Shown: positions 26,009 to 35,410, counted from the first letter of the stretch. The stretch: 64,000 bases of DNA from Furfurilactobacillus curtus (GCF_045862785.1 NZ_BQXO01000002.1:434001-498000), one strand, 5' to 3'. A program made the numbers and translations. The notes: generated by a model from the sequence alone, not told the origin.

Positions 26009-26242
26009 CTATCTTTCGACTTGCAGCGTGATCGCTTCTATCGGGCGGACCAAAGGCGATTTTGATCCTATTGGACAAGCTGTGGGCTTGATACTATCGC
26101 ATTTTGTGCTAACACTCGTGTCCAATGTTCGTTCGCCAATTGCCTTAATCCGGTCCGCCTGTCGACCTGCAAGTAATGAAATAGCGGACTTTCCAAACGA
26201 AGTGACCATTTCGGTAATGATTTTTTGTAATACAGACGACAA
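26009..26242 (-). CDS. Possible 77-residue protein with TTG start
   Basis: A TTG at 26242 has ACTGGAGGAATCACGC ahead, a very good ribosome site. The N-terminal half (SVLQKIITEMVTSFGKSAISLLAG) could be an amphipathic helix. The C-terminal third looks less like protein and runs next to the repeat element. No family known. Offered because of the ribosome site; a shadow ORF on the other strand has none. Confidence 0.35.
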   Translation of the reverse strand: MSSVLQKIITEMVTSFGKSAISLLAGRQADRIKAIGERTLDTSVSTKCDSIKPTACPIGSKSPLVRPIEAITLQVER

Positions 26243-26406
26243 GCGTGATTCCTCCAGTGTGTTTAGATTGTTTTCTTCAAATTAACATTCGATCACTAGA
26301 GGGGTCACTCCCTTTTTATTCTTAGAATTCTACCCGCTTAAACTTTACGTCGACAATCAATTGCAGGGTGACAGAACCAGTGACAAAGTTAAGCCAGTCG
26401 ATTTTA

Positions 26407-28269
26407 CTAATGATTAACGGTCCCAAGAGCTGCGCGGATGTCGGCAATGGCGGCTTTAGAGCCAGTGAAAATTAAGCGATCATTGAGCTGTAACACTAAA
26501 TTTCCAGTTGGTTTGATAAATTGTCGATTACGAATTACCTGTGAAATTGTGATTTGATTGATGAATGGCAGATCGCTGAGATTGATGCCGGTGAAACGCT
26601 GGTTCAGGATAGTGACTTCGAAAATTCCCGCATCGGTGTCGGTCAAAATGCGCAAGGTATCAGGCGCTTCAATGAGACTGCGCGACAAGGCTAGTGTGAT
26701 TTCCCCCGTATTGAAGACCTCGACCCCTGCTGCAGTGAGTTGATCTTCGGTTTGATCTAAAATATTGCGATCTTCATAGCGAACCAATACGCGGGGCACA
26801 CCGTATTCTTTAGCAGCTAAGGCAACGCCGGCGTTTTGGGCCGCGTTATAATGACCAATAAACAAGATATCGGCATCAAAGGCACCAATATCAGCGAGTC
26901 GTTTAGGCGTGAATGGATCGACCAATGTGACATTAACTTCACTATTATAGGCACGATAGTTTTCTGGTTTATCCGTAAACATGGCAATGTCATACCACCC
27001 TTTAGCCAGTTGCTGGGCCACCGGGACGGTGGTGATGTTGGTGCCAATGAAATGGACCGTTTGTTTGGGCAATGGTTCAGCGTCAGCAGCAAATAAGCGG
27101 TTAAATAGTAGTGGTGCAAAGATACAGGTAATAATCGCCGCTAACAAAAAGGCACCAGCTTGTTGATTCGTCATTTGATGGAGCGAGACAGCAACGGAAT
27201 CAATAGCCAAAACTAACGTGATGGTGGTCACCGATAGGGCAGTTCCGGCCGTTGCATTGACGGCCTTAAAGCGTAATTTCAGAATGGGCCAGATCGCAAG
27301 TTTGGCCACCACGTAGCCAATAAATAGTAAAGGAATCAATAAGAGGGTCTGCGGACTGGCCATTAGGGCGGGGATGTCTAATTTAACGCCAGTCATGATG
27401 AAAAAAATCGGGATGAAGAAGCCGTAACCGATTGAATCGAGTTTCTCTTGCGTCGCTGGTCGTGGTTCGAGTAATTTCATCACAATACCAGCAACAAACG
27501 CCCCGAGGATGTTCTCGGCTCCCACCGTTTCAGCCACAGTGACGAGGGCGACAATGAGGAAGAAAGCTAAGCGGATGTCCAACTGAGTGGTTGATTTATT
27601 AATTCGTTCAAACCACGTGAAAAAGGTGCGGAAGCGTAGTTGCAAGATGGCAGCGACAATGAATAAGATCAGCACCCAATAGATTGATTTGCTCGCATGA
27701 CCGACCAGACTCGCATAGACCGTGAGACTCAGCATCGGGACCACTTCACCTAGAACTGCGATTAAGAGCAAGGTTTGTCCATAGGGGCGACTGAGCAATT
27801 CGTTTTCTTTTAGCGTAGCGATTACCACCCCCAACGCGATGGTGGCAAATAAAATGGCAGCTAACCATGGATCTGTGAATAAGCCGGTGGTTTTGAGGGT
27901 CCAACCCATTGCAATTGCTAATATGACGACGGTGCCATAAGCGAGGATGGCGAGCATGAGTGGACCCAGTTGTCGCGGTGAATTGGCGGCGGCCTTCTTT
28001 GCACGTGCCGTTTGAGGTAGGGGATGGCGACGAAAAAGGCTGAAATCAATTTCCATGCCACTTAAAAATAATAGAATAATCACGCCTAATGTGGACAATT
28101 GGTTGAGCGTGCTCGAGGTATGAATCCAGTTGAAACCGCTCGTGCCGAGGACAATACCGACAATGATTTCGACGACGGCGGTCGGTAAGAACGTAATTTT
28201 AAAACGAGCCATTAACAAGGGTGTCATTAAGGCCGCTAATAATAAGATTAATAGTGAAAGTTGCCCCAT
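26407..28269 (-). CDS. CPA2-family monovalent cation:proton antiporter with RCK/TrkA domains
   Basis: 620 aa. About 12-13 membrane helices (residues 1-395) of the Kef/NapA type, then a TrkA-N-like nucleotide-binding domain (residues about 405-525, beginning VHFIGTNITTVPVAQQL in place of the classic GxGxxG) and a TrkA-C domain (about 540-615). The glycine-rich dinucleotide motif is changed, so ligand binding may differ. Exports Na+ or K+ in exchange for protons. It lies 25 bases downstream of the DedA gene and probably shares its transcript. Confidence 0.88.
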   Translation of the reverse strand: MGQLSLLILLLAALMTPLLMARFKITFLPTAVVEIIVGIVLGTSGFNWIHTSSTLNQLSTLGVIILLFLSGMEIDFSLFRRHPLPQTARAKKAAANSPRQLGPLMLAILAYGTVVILAIAMGWTLKTTGLFTDPWLAAILFATIALGVVIATLKENELLSRPYGQTLLLIAVLGEVVPMLSLTVYASLVGHASKSIYWVLILFIVAAILQLRFRTFFTWFERINKSTTQLDIRLAFFLIVALVTVAETVGAENILGAFVAGIVMKLLEPRPATQEKLDSIGYGFFIPIFFIMTGVKLDIPALMASPQTLLLIPLLFIGYVVAKLAIWPILKLRFKAVNATAGTALSVTTITLVLAIDSVAVSLHQMTNQQAGAFLLAAIITCIFAPLLFNRLFAADAEPLPKQTVHFIGTNITTVPVAQQLAKGWYDIAMFTDKPENYRAYNSEVNVTLVDPFTPKRLADIGAFDADILFIGHYNAAQNAGVALAAKEYGVPRVLVRYEDRNILDQTEDQLTAAGVEVFNTGEITLALSRSLIEAPDTLRILTDTDAGIFEVTILNQRFTGINLSDLPFINQITISQVIRNRQFIKPTGNLVLQLNDRLIFTGSKAAIADIRAALGTVNH

Positions 28270-28294
28270 GGAACGTGCCTCCCAAGGTTAAGCA

Positions 28295-28942
28295 TTATGG
28301 TCGATAGAAGTGATTAGAGTGACGGCGTAGATGTCGTGTTAATGCGACGATAAAGCCAGGTAAAATCCCGATTGCAGCGACGCCAACAAAAATCCAGGCA
28401 AAGTGGTGCTGGACGAATGGGAGACGGCCGAAGTAGTAGCCAAGGACACTACCAACAGTGACCCACAATGCGACGCCAATAACGTTTAAAATCGCAAATC
28501 GACGTTCGCTCATCTTCGTTGAACCAGCTAAGAGTGGGACAAATGTGCGGATGAGTGGCACGAAACGGCCGAAGATGACGGCGCGACCGCCATATCGCTT
28601 AAAAAAATCACGGCCGCGTTCTAAGCCACCACGCAGATGACGATTAATGAATTTGAAGCGCAACAGCCAAGCGCCAATGCGAAAGTTTATCGTATCGCCC
28701 AATACTGCTGCAAAAAAGAAAATGGGGACTAAGATTTTAATGTCTAAATTTGATTGTGTCGCGGCCGCGATGGCGCTAGTCACAAAGATCAAAGATTCTC
28801 CAGGGAGCCATGGAAAAATCACCAAGCCGGTTTCCGCAAAGATCAGAAGAAACAAGGTGACGTAGCTCCAATCGCCCATCCAAGAGAAAAGCGGCAAAAT
28901 GTATTCTTGTAAGTGACTCAAAATGTGAAAGAGTTGTGACAT
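28295..28942 (-). CDS. DedA-family membrane protein
   Basis: 215 aa from the ATG at 28942, preceded by GGAGGACAGTGC; the longer open frame is not used. Contains FxxxxLPGES (FPWLPGESLIFVTSAIAA), GAWLLRFK and RFVPLIRTFVPLLAGSTKM, the conserved DedA/SNARE-associated core, with four to five helices. Relatives flip undecaprenyl phosphate or phosphatidylethanolamine across the membrane and affect antimicrobial peptide resistance. First gene of a two-gene minus-strand unit with the CPA2 antiporter. Confidence 0.9.
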   Translation of the reverse strand: MSQLFHILSHLQEYILPLFSWMGDWSYVTLFLLIFAETGLVIFPWLPGESLIFVTSAIAAATQSNLDIKILVPIFFFAAVLGDTINFRIGAWLLRFKFINRHLRGGLERGRDFFKRYGGRAVIFGRFVPLIRTFVPLLAGSTKMSERRFAILNVIGVALWVTVGSVLGYYFGRLPFVQHHFAWIFVGVAAIGILPGFIVALTRHLRRHSNHFYRP

Positions 28943-29104
28943 GCACTGTCCTCCTCGTCGTCCTCCGATTACCCTTAAGTGTAGATAAAATAGGTATGAA
29001 TAGCGAGACATCGGAGCTGACTTTGATGAATTTTTAGTTATGTGGATCATGATTGACCAAATTCAGTCGGTTGACTTACTCTGGCGGAACGCGCTCGTCT
29101 TCAC

Positions 29105-29150
29105 TCGTGATGGCTTACGCTCTGATGTAAACGCGCTCGCCAGACTTAAT
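29105..29150 (+). repeat. Partial copy of the 120-bp repeat
   Basis: GCTTACGCTCTGATGTAAACGCGCTCGCCAGACTTAATCC matches the array unit at 23065-23104 apart from a few changes, split here for length. The neighbouring 29083-29130 stretch carries two ACGCGCTCG copies, and TCTGGCG/CGCCAGA bracket the segment. No gene is visible in 28943-29544. Confidence 0.65.
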
Positions 29151-29243
29151 CCTTTGGCGTGGTGGTGTTTAGGATCAGGCCAGTATGAATTGTACTTTGG
29201 TGCTTACACTAGCCCCAAAATTTAAGCGGGTGAACCGAAAGTA

Positions 29244-29345
29244 GACCAACCTGGACGTAGTAGGCATCGGCTCAGCCTGTGTACTTCCGGATTCAGAGCA
29301 GGCCCACGGCGTTCCAGCCGAACACCCGCAAAGTTCAGGTTGGTC
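29244..29345 (-). repeat. MITE-like intergenic element, copy 2 (102 bp)
   Basis: Bounded by perfect 10-bp terminal inverted repeats GACCAACCTG (29244) and CAGGTTGGTC (to 29345). The interior folds further (GG-TCGGCT with AGCCGA-CC, GGGCCTG with CAGGC). Reverse-complement copy at 25834-25989 lies on the other side of the CPA2/DedA pair. Confidence 0.8.
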
Positions 29346-29544
29346 GACAGTAATAACCTTGTAAAAGGGGGAATCTAACGCCAATTTTTGACACCCGCCC
29401 ACGCAAAGGTAACGCCATCGATTCATACCAATCAGTTTACTTAACCACCCTAATTGAGCTATAATATTTAGTACGATTTTTCGCTGATTAACTTTGATTT
29501 TAAGTGAATCAAGGGGGACCATAGACAAGATGGAGGGCGATCAC

Positions 29545-31848
29545 GTGACTGACTCAGCCGAGCAACAAGAACAAGTGCATCTAGATGGTGTCATTGGAAA
29601 AATTAAGGTTGCGCAACAGGTCGCTAGTGAGGATATTGCCACTGCGGCCCGAGACCGAAAAGATATTGAACGGGCATTTGGCGAGGTTCATCTAAATACA
29701 GGTAGCTATGAAGGCATGACGGATACTGCCATGTCATTACGTGCACAACAACAAATGCTTGATGAACGCCAGAATAGCTGGCAACATGCCACGCAACGGT
29801 TAGACGTGTTGCAGAAGTTAGAACAGACGCCATATTTTGCCCGAATTGATTTTCAAGAAGGTCCAACTGGTAAGCCAGAGACAATTTACATTGGCCTGGG
29901 TTCGTTTGCCGACTCACCAGATCACTTTTTGATTTACGATTGGCGGGCGCCAATCTCTTCAATTTATTATGATGGTGGCCTGGGCGACATTACGTATCAG
30001 ACTCCTGATGGTCCACAAACTGTGGATGTGAAGTTAAAACGTCAATTTCAGATTAAAGATGGCGTGATTGTGACGATGTTTGATACCGATGAAGTTGTCG
30101 GTGACTCGATGTTGATGGAGGCGTTAGGCAATGCCTCCGATACTAAGATGAAGAGTATTGTGACCACCATTCAAAAAGAACAAAATCAGATTATTCGAGA
30201 CACCAATTCTGATCTCCTATTTGTTCAGGGAGCAGCTGGATCTGGGAAGACGGCAGCTGTGCTTCAGCGAGTGGCCTGGTTGCTGTATCGGTATCGGGGA
30301 AATTTGACCGCTGGACAAGTGGTTTTGTTTTCACCTAATCAGTTGTTTAACGATTACATCAATCAAGTATTACCTGAATTAGGTGAACAAAACATGGTGC
30401 AGATGACATACTTGCAGTACACCAATCGCCGTCTGCCGAAAATTCAAGTTGAAACATTGCAACAACGTTTTGAAGCAACAACGGATGATCAGTTTCGTGC
30501 GGTAAATACGTTAAAGGGGAGCCTTAACTACTTTAACGTGGTCACAGAGTACGCAAATCATTTGGAACAAGCGGACATGCGTTTTCGTGATATTAAATTT
30601 CGTGATCAAGTCTTCATCAGTAAGGAAAAAATTGCAGAAATTTATTATTCATTCAACGAAAATTATCATTTGGCCAATCGATTATCAGCAACGCGTGAGG
30701 AGCTCATTAAGATCTTGAATCGCCGTATTTCAACGGAGATTCGCGACAAATGGGTTGAAGAAGCAGTGCAGAATTTGACCCGTGAAGAAGTCGATACCAT
30801 GTTTGGAGATCAACCACGTGAATTCGATAGCCAAGATAAAGAGTATCGTTTCTTAGCGCGACAAATCGTGATGAAGGCGTTTAAACCCGTTCAATTGGCC
30901 ATTTCACGGAGTCGGTATTTGAACATTAACGCGCAATACGCACACTTTTTGCGTCATGTACCGGCCATGCTTGACTTATCCGCGCAAGGAATCAGTGAAG
31001 CACAGTGGCAAGCAAGTGTTGAAGCGACGTTATCAGGTTACCGAAACCATCAGCTTTCATTAGCTGACACCTCTGCTTATCTATACTTATACGATATGAT
31101 GACTGGCAAAAAAGGTGAGAAAGCAATTCGTTTTGTCTTCATTGATGAAGTGCAGGATTATTCGGCCTTTCAATTAGCTTTTCTGAAGTTTAGTTTTCCA
31201 CGGGCTAAATTTACATTACTCGGTGATTTAAACCAGGCAATCTTCACACAAGAAAACAGCCGGACATTGCTCAGTGAACTATCAACGATGTTTGATCCAG
31301 AAAAGACGCGGGTTGTTCAGCTAACGAAATCCTATCGGTCGACCCAACAGATCACGGATTTCACGAAGGCCTTGTTAGTCGATGGGGAACAAATTACGGC
31401 GTTTAATCGGGCAGGTAATAAACCGATTGTCTCGGTAGCACCAACTCAATCCGCACAAGAACAGCGGCTATTGACACAACTGAGTGCTAACGACCAAGCC
31501 CATGAGACGACCGCTATTATTGGGAAAACATTAGCGGCCTGTGAAGCGGTCGCCGATCAATTGAAGGCCGCCGGAGTGAAGGCTACACTGATTCGAACGG
31601 AAAATCAGCGCTTAGTCCCGGGAACTTTAATTGTCCCAGCGTATCTAGCAAAGGGGTTAGAGTTTGACGCGGTGATCGTGTGGGATGCTTCTAAGAAAGT
31701 TTACTATGACGAAAGTGAGCGGCAATTGCTCTACACGATCTGCTCGCGGGCGATGCACCAATTAACATTGCTCGCAACTGGTGAATTAACGCCATTAATG
31801 GATCGTGTGCCAGCAGCGTTGTATACGCGAGAAACAGTCACTGCGTAA
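29545..31848 (+). CDS. helD: UvrD-like helicase, HelD family RNA polymerase recycling factor
   Basis: 767 aa from the GTG at 29545, which has GGAGGG seven bases ahead; upstream ATGs lack a site. Coiled-coil N-terminus (residues about 1-80), then superfamily 1 helicase motifs: Walker A GAAGSGKTAA near residue 229, Walker B FVFIDEVQDYS, QLTKSYRST (motif IV-V) and KGLEFDAVIVWD (motif Va). HelD binds stalled RNA polymerase and frees it from nucleic acids. Followed by a terminator within 20 bases, in which the coaA promoter is embedded. Confidence 0.85.
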   Translation: MTDSAEQQEQVHLDGVIGKIKVAQQVASEDIATAARDRKDIERAFGEVHLNTGSYEGMTDTAMSLRAQQQMLDERQNSWQHATQRLDVLQKLEQTPYFARIDFQEGPTGKPETIYIGLGSFADSPDHFLIYDWRAPISSIYYDGGLGDITYQTPDGPQTVDVKLKRQFQIKDGVIVTMFDTDEVVGDSMLMEALGNASDTKMKSIVTTIQKEQNQIIRDTNSDLLFVQGAAGSGKTAAVLQRVAWLLYRYRGNLTAGQVVLFSPNQLFNDYINQVLPELGEQNMVQMTYLQYTNRRLPKIQVETLQQRFEATTDDQFRAVNTLKGSLNYFNVVTEYANHLEQADMRFRDIKFRDQVFISKEKIAEIYYSFNENYHLANRLSATREELIKILNRRISTEIRDKWVEEAVQNLTREEVDTMFGDQPREFDSQDKEYRFLARQIVMKAFKPVQLAISRSRYLNINAQYAHFLRHVPAMLDLSAQGISEAQWQASVEATLSGYRNHQLSLADTSAYLYLYDMMTGKKGEKAIRFVFIDEVQDYSAFQLAFLKFSFPRAKFTLLGDLNQAIFTQENSRTLLSELSTMFDPEKTRVVQLTKSYRSTQQITDFTKALLVDGEQITAFNRAGNKPIVSVAPTQSAQEQRLLTQLSANDQAHETTAIIGKTLAACEAVADQLKAAGVKATLIRTENQRLVPGTLIVPAYLAKGLEFDAVIVWDASKKVYYDESERQLLYTICSRAMHQLTLLATGELTPLMDRVPAALYTRETVTA

Positions 31849-31867
31849 CGCGTGAAATCAAAATAAC

Positions 31868-31912
31868 AACGGGTGTGAAGCCGCTTTCAAAAAGTGGTTT
31901 CACACCCGTTTT
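31868..31912 (+). terminator. Terminator between helD and coaA
   Basis: AACGGGTGTGAA-CC-CTT pairs with AAG-GG-TTCACACCCGTT, followed by TTG. The short T run and the perfect stem suggest a strong structure. Confidence 0.75.
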
Positions 31913-31916
31913 GCTA

Positions 31917-31925
31917 TGGTATACT
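31917..31925 (+). promoter_or_regulatory. Extended -10 promoter of coaA
   Basis: TG-G-TATACT, immediately downstream of the helD terminator; a weak -35 (TTTCAC) would lie inside the terminator's 3' arm. Confidence 0.55.
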
Positions 31926-31958
31926 GAACAGGAATTTTTAAAAACGTGGGGCAAGCAA

Positions 31959-32885
31959 ATGGCTGAACAACTTGATAATTATGACCAATTTAAACGTGAT
32001 CAGTGGCAAACATTATTCGATGCTGAGTCTGTACCATTAGATGAGATTGATTTGGAACAAATACGCTCATTAAATGACCGTATTTCATTGGACGATGTGC
32101 GCGAAATTTACATGCCATTGGTGCATTACATTCTATTGAAGTACCGGGATTTCCAACGGGCTAATGATGAACGTAGTGATTTTTTGCGCGTTTCTCACCG
32201 GCATGTGCCCTTTTTAATCGGGATTGCTGGGTCAGTTGCCGTTGGAAAGTCGACAACTGCTCGGCTATTAGCCTTGCTATTACGACACTTATACCCGCAA
32301 CTAAAAGTGCAACAAATCACCACTGATGGGTTTTTATACCCTAATGCCGTGTTAGAGGCGAAAGGGATTGCCGATGACAAGGGGTTTCCAGATAGTTATG
32401 ACATGCCCCGACTGATTCAATTTTTAAATGATGTCAAACAATCTAAGCCTCATGTCCAAGCACCTAAGTATTCACATCAGGTGTATGACGTGATTCCTAA
32501 TGAGTATGACGAAATCGATCAACCAGACATTTTAATTGTTGAAGGCATCAACGTCTTACAATTACCTTCGCAAGCTGAAATTTTTGTCAGTGACTTTTTT
32601 GACTTCTCCCTCTATGTAGATGCGGATCCGCAATTAGTTGAGCATTGGTTCTTGGAACGGTTCAATATTTTGCTGAATTCTGCATTCAACGATCCCACTA
32701 ATTTTTATCATGAATTGGCGACTGGATCACGAGAAGATGCATTTCTATATGCACGACAGGTCTGGGATGATGTTGATTTGCGCAACCTGAAAGCGTACAT
32801 TCTGCCAACGCGTAATCGGGCTAACGTCATTTTGCATAAAGTCAGGCATCATACCATTGATGCTGTCTATCTGCGGAAGTATTGA
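31959..32885 (+). CDS. coaA: Pantothenate kinase (type I)
   Basis: 308 aa from ATG 31959 (GTGGGGCAAGCAA ahead). P-loop GSVAVGKST near residues 95-103 and the PanK signature STTDGFLYPNAVLEAKG-like block (TTDGFLYPNAVLEAKGIADDKGFPDSYD, read in part) identify the bacterial type I enzyme. It phosphorylates pantothenate in the first step of coenzyme A synthesis, in the cytoplasm. Normal length for the family. Confidence 0.95.
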   Translation: MAEQLDNYDQFKRDQWQTLFDAESVPLDEIDLEQIRSLNDRISLDDVREIYMPLVHYILLKYRDFQRANDERSDFLRVSHRHVPFLIGIAGSVAVGKSTTARLLALLLRHLYPQLKVQQITTDGFLYPNAVLEAKGIADDKGFPDSYDMPRLIQFLNDVKQSKPHVQAPKYSHQVYDVIPNEYDEIDQPDILIVEGINVLQLPSQAEIFVSDFFDFSLYVDADPQLVEHWFLERFNILLNSAFNDPTNFYHELATGSREDAFLYARQVWDDVDLRNLKAYILPTRNRANVILHKVRHHTIDAVYLRKY

Positions 32886-32897
32886 AGCTGGTTGTCC

Positions 32898-32952
32898 AGA
32901 CCAGTAGAGCCTTGTTGGGTGAGTGTGATCATCTTGACTGGGCTTTTTTGTT
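32898..32952 (+). terminator. Probable terminator after coaA
   Basis: AG-CCAGT pairs with ACTGG-CT across a large loop, followed by TTTTTTG. Confidence 0.45.
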
Positions 32953-33036
32953 TTGAAAAAGCCAAAAGCAGGCGACGATAGCTGATTTTTTGGTATGATA
33001 GAACGAATTTAACAGATATGGAAAGGGGGCGGTTAG

Positions 33037-34248
33037 ATGTCAGAATTGCCGGTAGTTAATCGTAAACGGACGTTCAATTGGCCGTTGTTTTTAAGTCCGT
33101 TCATTTCACGACTCGGAGATGCGTTGTATATCTTTGGATTAAATTGGTTCATTGTTAAGGCCACAGGGACTGCCTCTTTACTGGGAATTGTTCAAGGGAT
33201 TGGCGGAATTGTGTTGGTCGTGGCTGATTTATTAGCGGGGCCGTTGGTTGACGGCATGAATCGTAAAATGGTCATGTTTTGGTCAGATGTTTTGAGTTTT
33301 ATTGCTTGTTTACTAATGGCCTTAATTGTCGATGTCAATCATCCAGTGTTTTATCAGCTGGTACTGTTAACGGTGATTTTAGACATTGGTCTAGGTTTCA
33401 ACTTTCCAGCGGCCAAAGCATTGGTGCCAGAATTGATTGAAACGTCAGCGCTACAACGCTTTAATGCTTTGTCTAACACGTCAATTAATCTGGCAGATAT
33501 TTTTGCCCCACTATTGGGTGGCGCGTTACTCGCCATTAAATGGGTCAATTTCCGCGAGTTTCTGTTTATTAATGCGGCCTCGTTTTTGTTGTCTATCGCA
33601 CTGGTGTTAGGCATTTCATATCGTTATCAACCGGAACGCCGTCAGCGATTGTCAATATGGTCAAGTCTCACTAGCGGTTTTAAATATGTGTTAGGCAAAT
33701 CATTATTGGTTCAGATGGTCGTTGTTGACAGTGTCGTGAATATTTTCTATGCCGCCTTTAATTTATTATTACCATATGATGTTAAACATTATTTCAATGG
33801 TGATGAGCACTTATATAGTTACTTAATGGCGGTGATGGCAATTGGCGGCATGCTCGGAGGCCTGAGTCTGATCCGCTCACAAAAAGTACGCACCATGAAT
33901 CAAATTGAACATGAGATCTATTTACTCGCGGCGGTGATGTTGATTGCCGGCGTGTGGCGACCATATTTGGTGTTGCTGGTCGTTACTGGCATCTATGGCT
34001 TTTTGATTTCACGAATCGGCGTTAGTTTATACACCTTAGTGCAAGATCAAACGGAAGTGGCCTATTTAGGACGAGTTTTCGGAATTTGGTTTATCTCCGT
34101 TGATTTTATGCATCCGGTTGGTAACTTTATCTTCGGGTTTATTATCGATTGGTTGGGCGAAGGTACCTTTATTTTAATGGGTGTGACTTTAGCTATGGCA
34201 ATTTTCGTCATTAGTTGGCTTTTTTCACGGCGCCAGTCAGAATCCTAG
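33037..34248 (+). CDS. Major facilitator superfamily transporter
   Basis: 403 aa with 12 hydrophobic helices. Resembles the MFS_3/enterobactin-exporter branch (LSPFISRLGDALYIFGLNWFIV at TM1; LLAGPLVDGMNRK is the motif A loop). Drug or siderophore efflux is usual for this branch, but the substrate is unknown. GAAAGGGGGCGGTTAG precedes ATG. Single-gene unit. Confidence 0.85.
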   Translation: MSELPVVNRKRTFNWPLFLSPFISRLGDALYIFGLNWFIVKATGTASLLGIVQGIGGIVLVVADLLAGPLVDGMNRKMVMFWSDVLSFIACLLMALIVDVNHPVFYQLVLLTVILDIGLGFNFPAAKALVPELIETSALQRFNALSNTSINLADIFAPLLGGALLAIKWVNFREFLFINAASFLLSIALVLGISYRYQPERRQRLSIWSSLTSGFKYVLGKSLLVQMVVVDSVVNIFYAAFNLLLPYDVKHYFNGDEHLYSYLMAVMAIGGMLGGLSLIRSQKVRTMNQIEHEIYLLAAVMLIAGVWRPYLVLLVVTGIYGFLISRIGVSLYTLVQDQTEVAYLGRVFGIWFISVDFMHPVGNFIFGFIIDWLGEGTFILMGVTLAMAIFVISWLFSRRQSES

Positions 34249-34275
34249 CTTTTTAACTTAAACGAGACGAACGAT

Positions 34276-34313
34276 GATGCATTTTGCAATTTGCTTGCAA
34301 AATGCATCTTTTT
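34276..34313. terminator. Intrinsic terminator
   Basis: GATGCATTTTGCA/TGCAAAATGCATC perfect stem then TTTTT. The remaining bases up to 34649 hold the lysM-gene promoter region. Confidence 0.85.
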
Positions 34314-34475
34314 ATGTGGTCAGTTAAACCGCTATGTCATCGCAATAAGAGCCGTAAAGAGGTCTGAAAACAATTGTCCACAAGTAACTGATAAGTCGAT
34401 AAATTGTTAGGGGCACAAGACGTTTCACGAATTGGGTTATATTACGAAATGTTTCAGATATCGGAATATATGACA

Positions 34476-34503
34476 TTTACGGCTGAATTTGTAATGTTTA
34501 CGG
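34476..34503 (+). promoter_or_regulatory. Direct repeats in the LysM-gene promoter region
   Basis: TTTACGG occurs at 34476-34482 and 34497-34503, 21 bases apart (two helical turns), with a possible -10 TACAAT at 34519. Such spacing suits a response regulator; which one is not visible. Confidence 0.35.
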
Positions 34504-34649
34504 TATTCTTCTGTTATTTACAATCTGTATAGTGGTCATCGTTAAGTTATTGTTATTAAAGAAATCTTAACTCACCATTACGAGTTAATTAGCCAGCATG
34601 TAACCAATCCTGGTTACATCAAACAACCTTAGGAGTGAAATTTTAGCAT

Positions 34650-35234
34650 ATGAAGATCAAACAATTAGTCTTGTCTACTGCTAGCGCAACCGCATTACTT
34701 GGTTTAGGGAGTGTCGTCGCAAATGCTGACACCAATATCACTGTTAAAAGTGGTGACACGGTTTCTAAGTTAGCTGCTGAAAACAACAGTACTGTTGAAG
34801 CCATTGTAAACGCGAACCACTTGCAAAATGGTGGGAACTTAATCTTTGTTGATCAATCACTGACTGTTCCTGATGCCGATGGTGCTAACACTGCTGCCTC
34901 GACCCAGCAACAAACGCAGACAACAGCTACGCAACAACCAGCTGCTGCAGTACAGCAAGCAACAACCACTCAAGCACAAACCGCTGCTCCTGCAGCCCCA
35001 GCGGTTTCTGGTTCTGATTCAGCAGCCCAAGCTTACATTGCTGCTCGCGAATCTGGTGGTTCATACACAGCCGTTAATGGTCAATACTACGGCAAATACC
35101 AACTTAGTTTAGACAAGTTGGGCGGCGACTTATCACCAGCTCATCAAGAAGCTGTTGCAACGCAATACGCTGATTCTCGTTACGGTTCATGGGCCGGCGC
35201 CCAAGCCTTCTGGGAAGCAAACGGTTGGTGGTAA
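34650..35234 (+). CDS. Secreted LysM-domain wall protein with transglycosylase-like C-terminus
   Basis: 194 aa. Signal peptide of about 26 residues (ending VVANA), LysM domain about residues 30-75 (NITVKSGDTVSKLAAENNST...QSLTVPD), a low-complexity A/Q/T linker, then a C-terminal module beginning AAQAYIAARESGGSY, with YGKYQLS and ending WEANGWW. That end is shared by aggregation-promoting-factor and Sep/Wal-regulated lactobacillus proteins. It binds peptidoglycan; the module resembles resuscitation factor/transglycosylase catalytic domains, with E near residue 135 as candidate catalytic acid. CCTTAGGAGTGAAATTTTAGCAT precedes the ATG. Confidence 0.88.
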   Translation: MKIKQLVLSTASATALLGLGSVVANADTNITVKSGDTVSKLAAENNSTVEAIVNANHLQNGGNLIFVDQSLTVPDADGANTAASTQQQTQTTATQQPAAAVQQATTTQAQTAAPAAPAVSGSDSAAQAYIAARESGGSYTAVNGQYYGKYQLSLDKLGGDLSPAHQEAVATQYADSRYGSWAGAQAFWEANGWW

Positions 35235-35274
35235 GCAACTTGGCGTAAGCCAATAATTAAGTCTATTGATTAAG

Positions 35275-35302
35275 GGTCGTCCAGTGATGGACGGCCTTTT
35301 TA
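35275..35302 (+). terminator. Intrinsic terminator
   Basis: GGTCGTCC/GGACGGCC stem followed by TTTTTAG. Confidence 0.82.
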
Positions 35303-35410
35303 GTGTCTTGAAATAAGTTGGCTGATTTTCTCACGAGTTTTATTTGCGTTTGAGTACCCTCTAAGGTGCATAATAATGTTTATATTTATTTATAGGAAGA
35401 AGGAACTGCA

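Noticed and set aside
26028..26285. 85-residue plus-strand frame
   Set aside because: No ribosome site; overlaps the better-supported minus-strand candidate.
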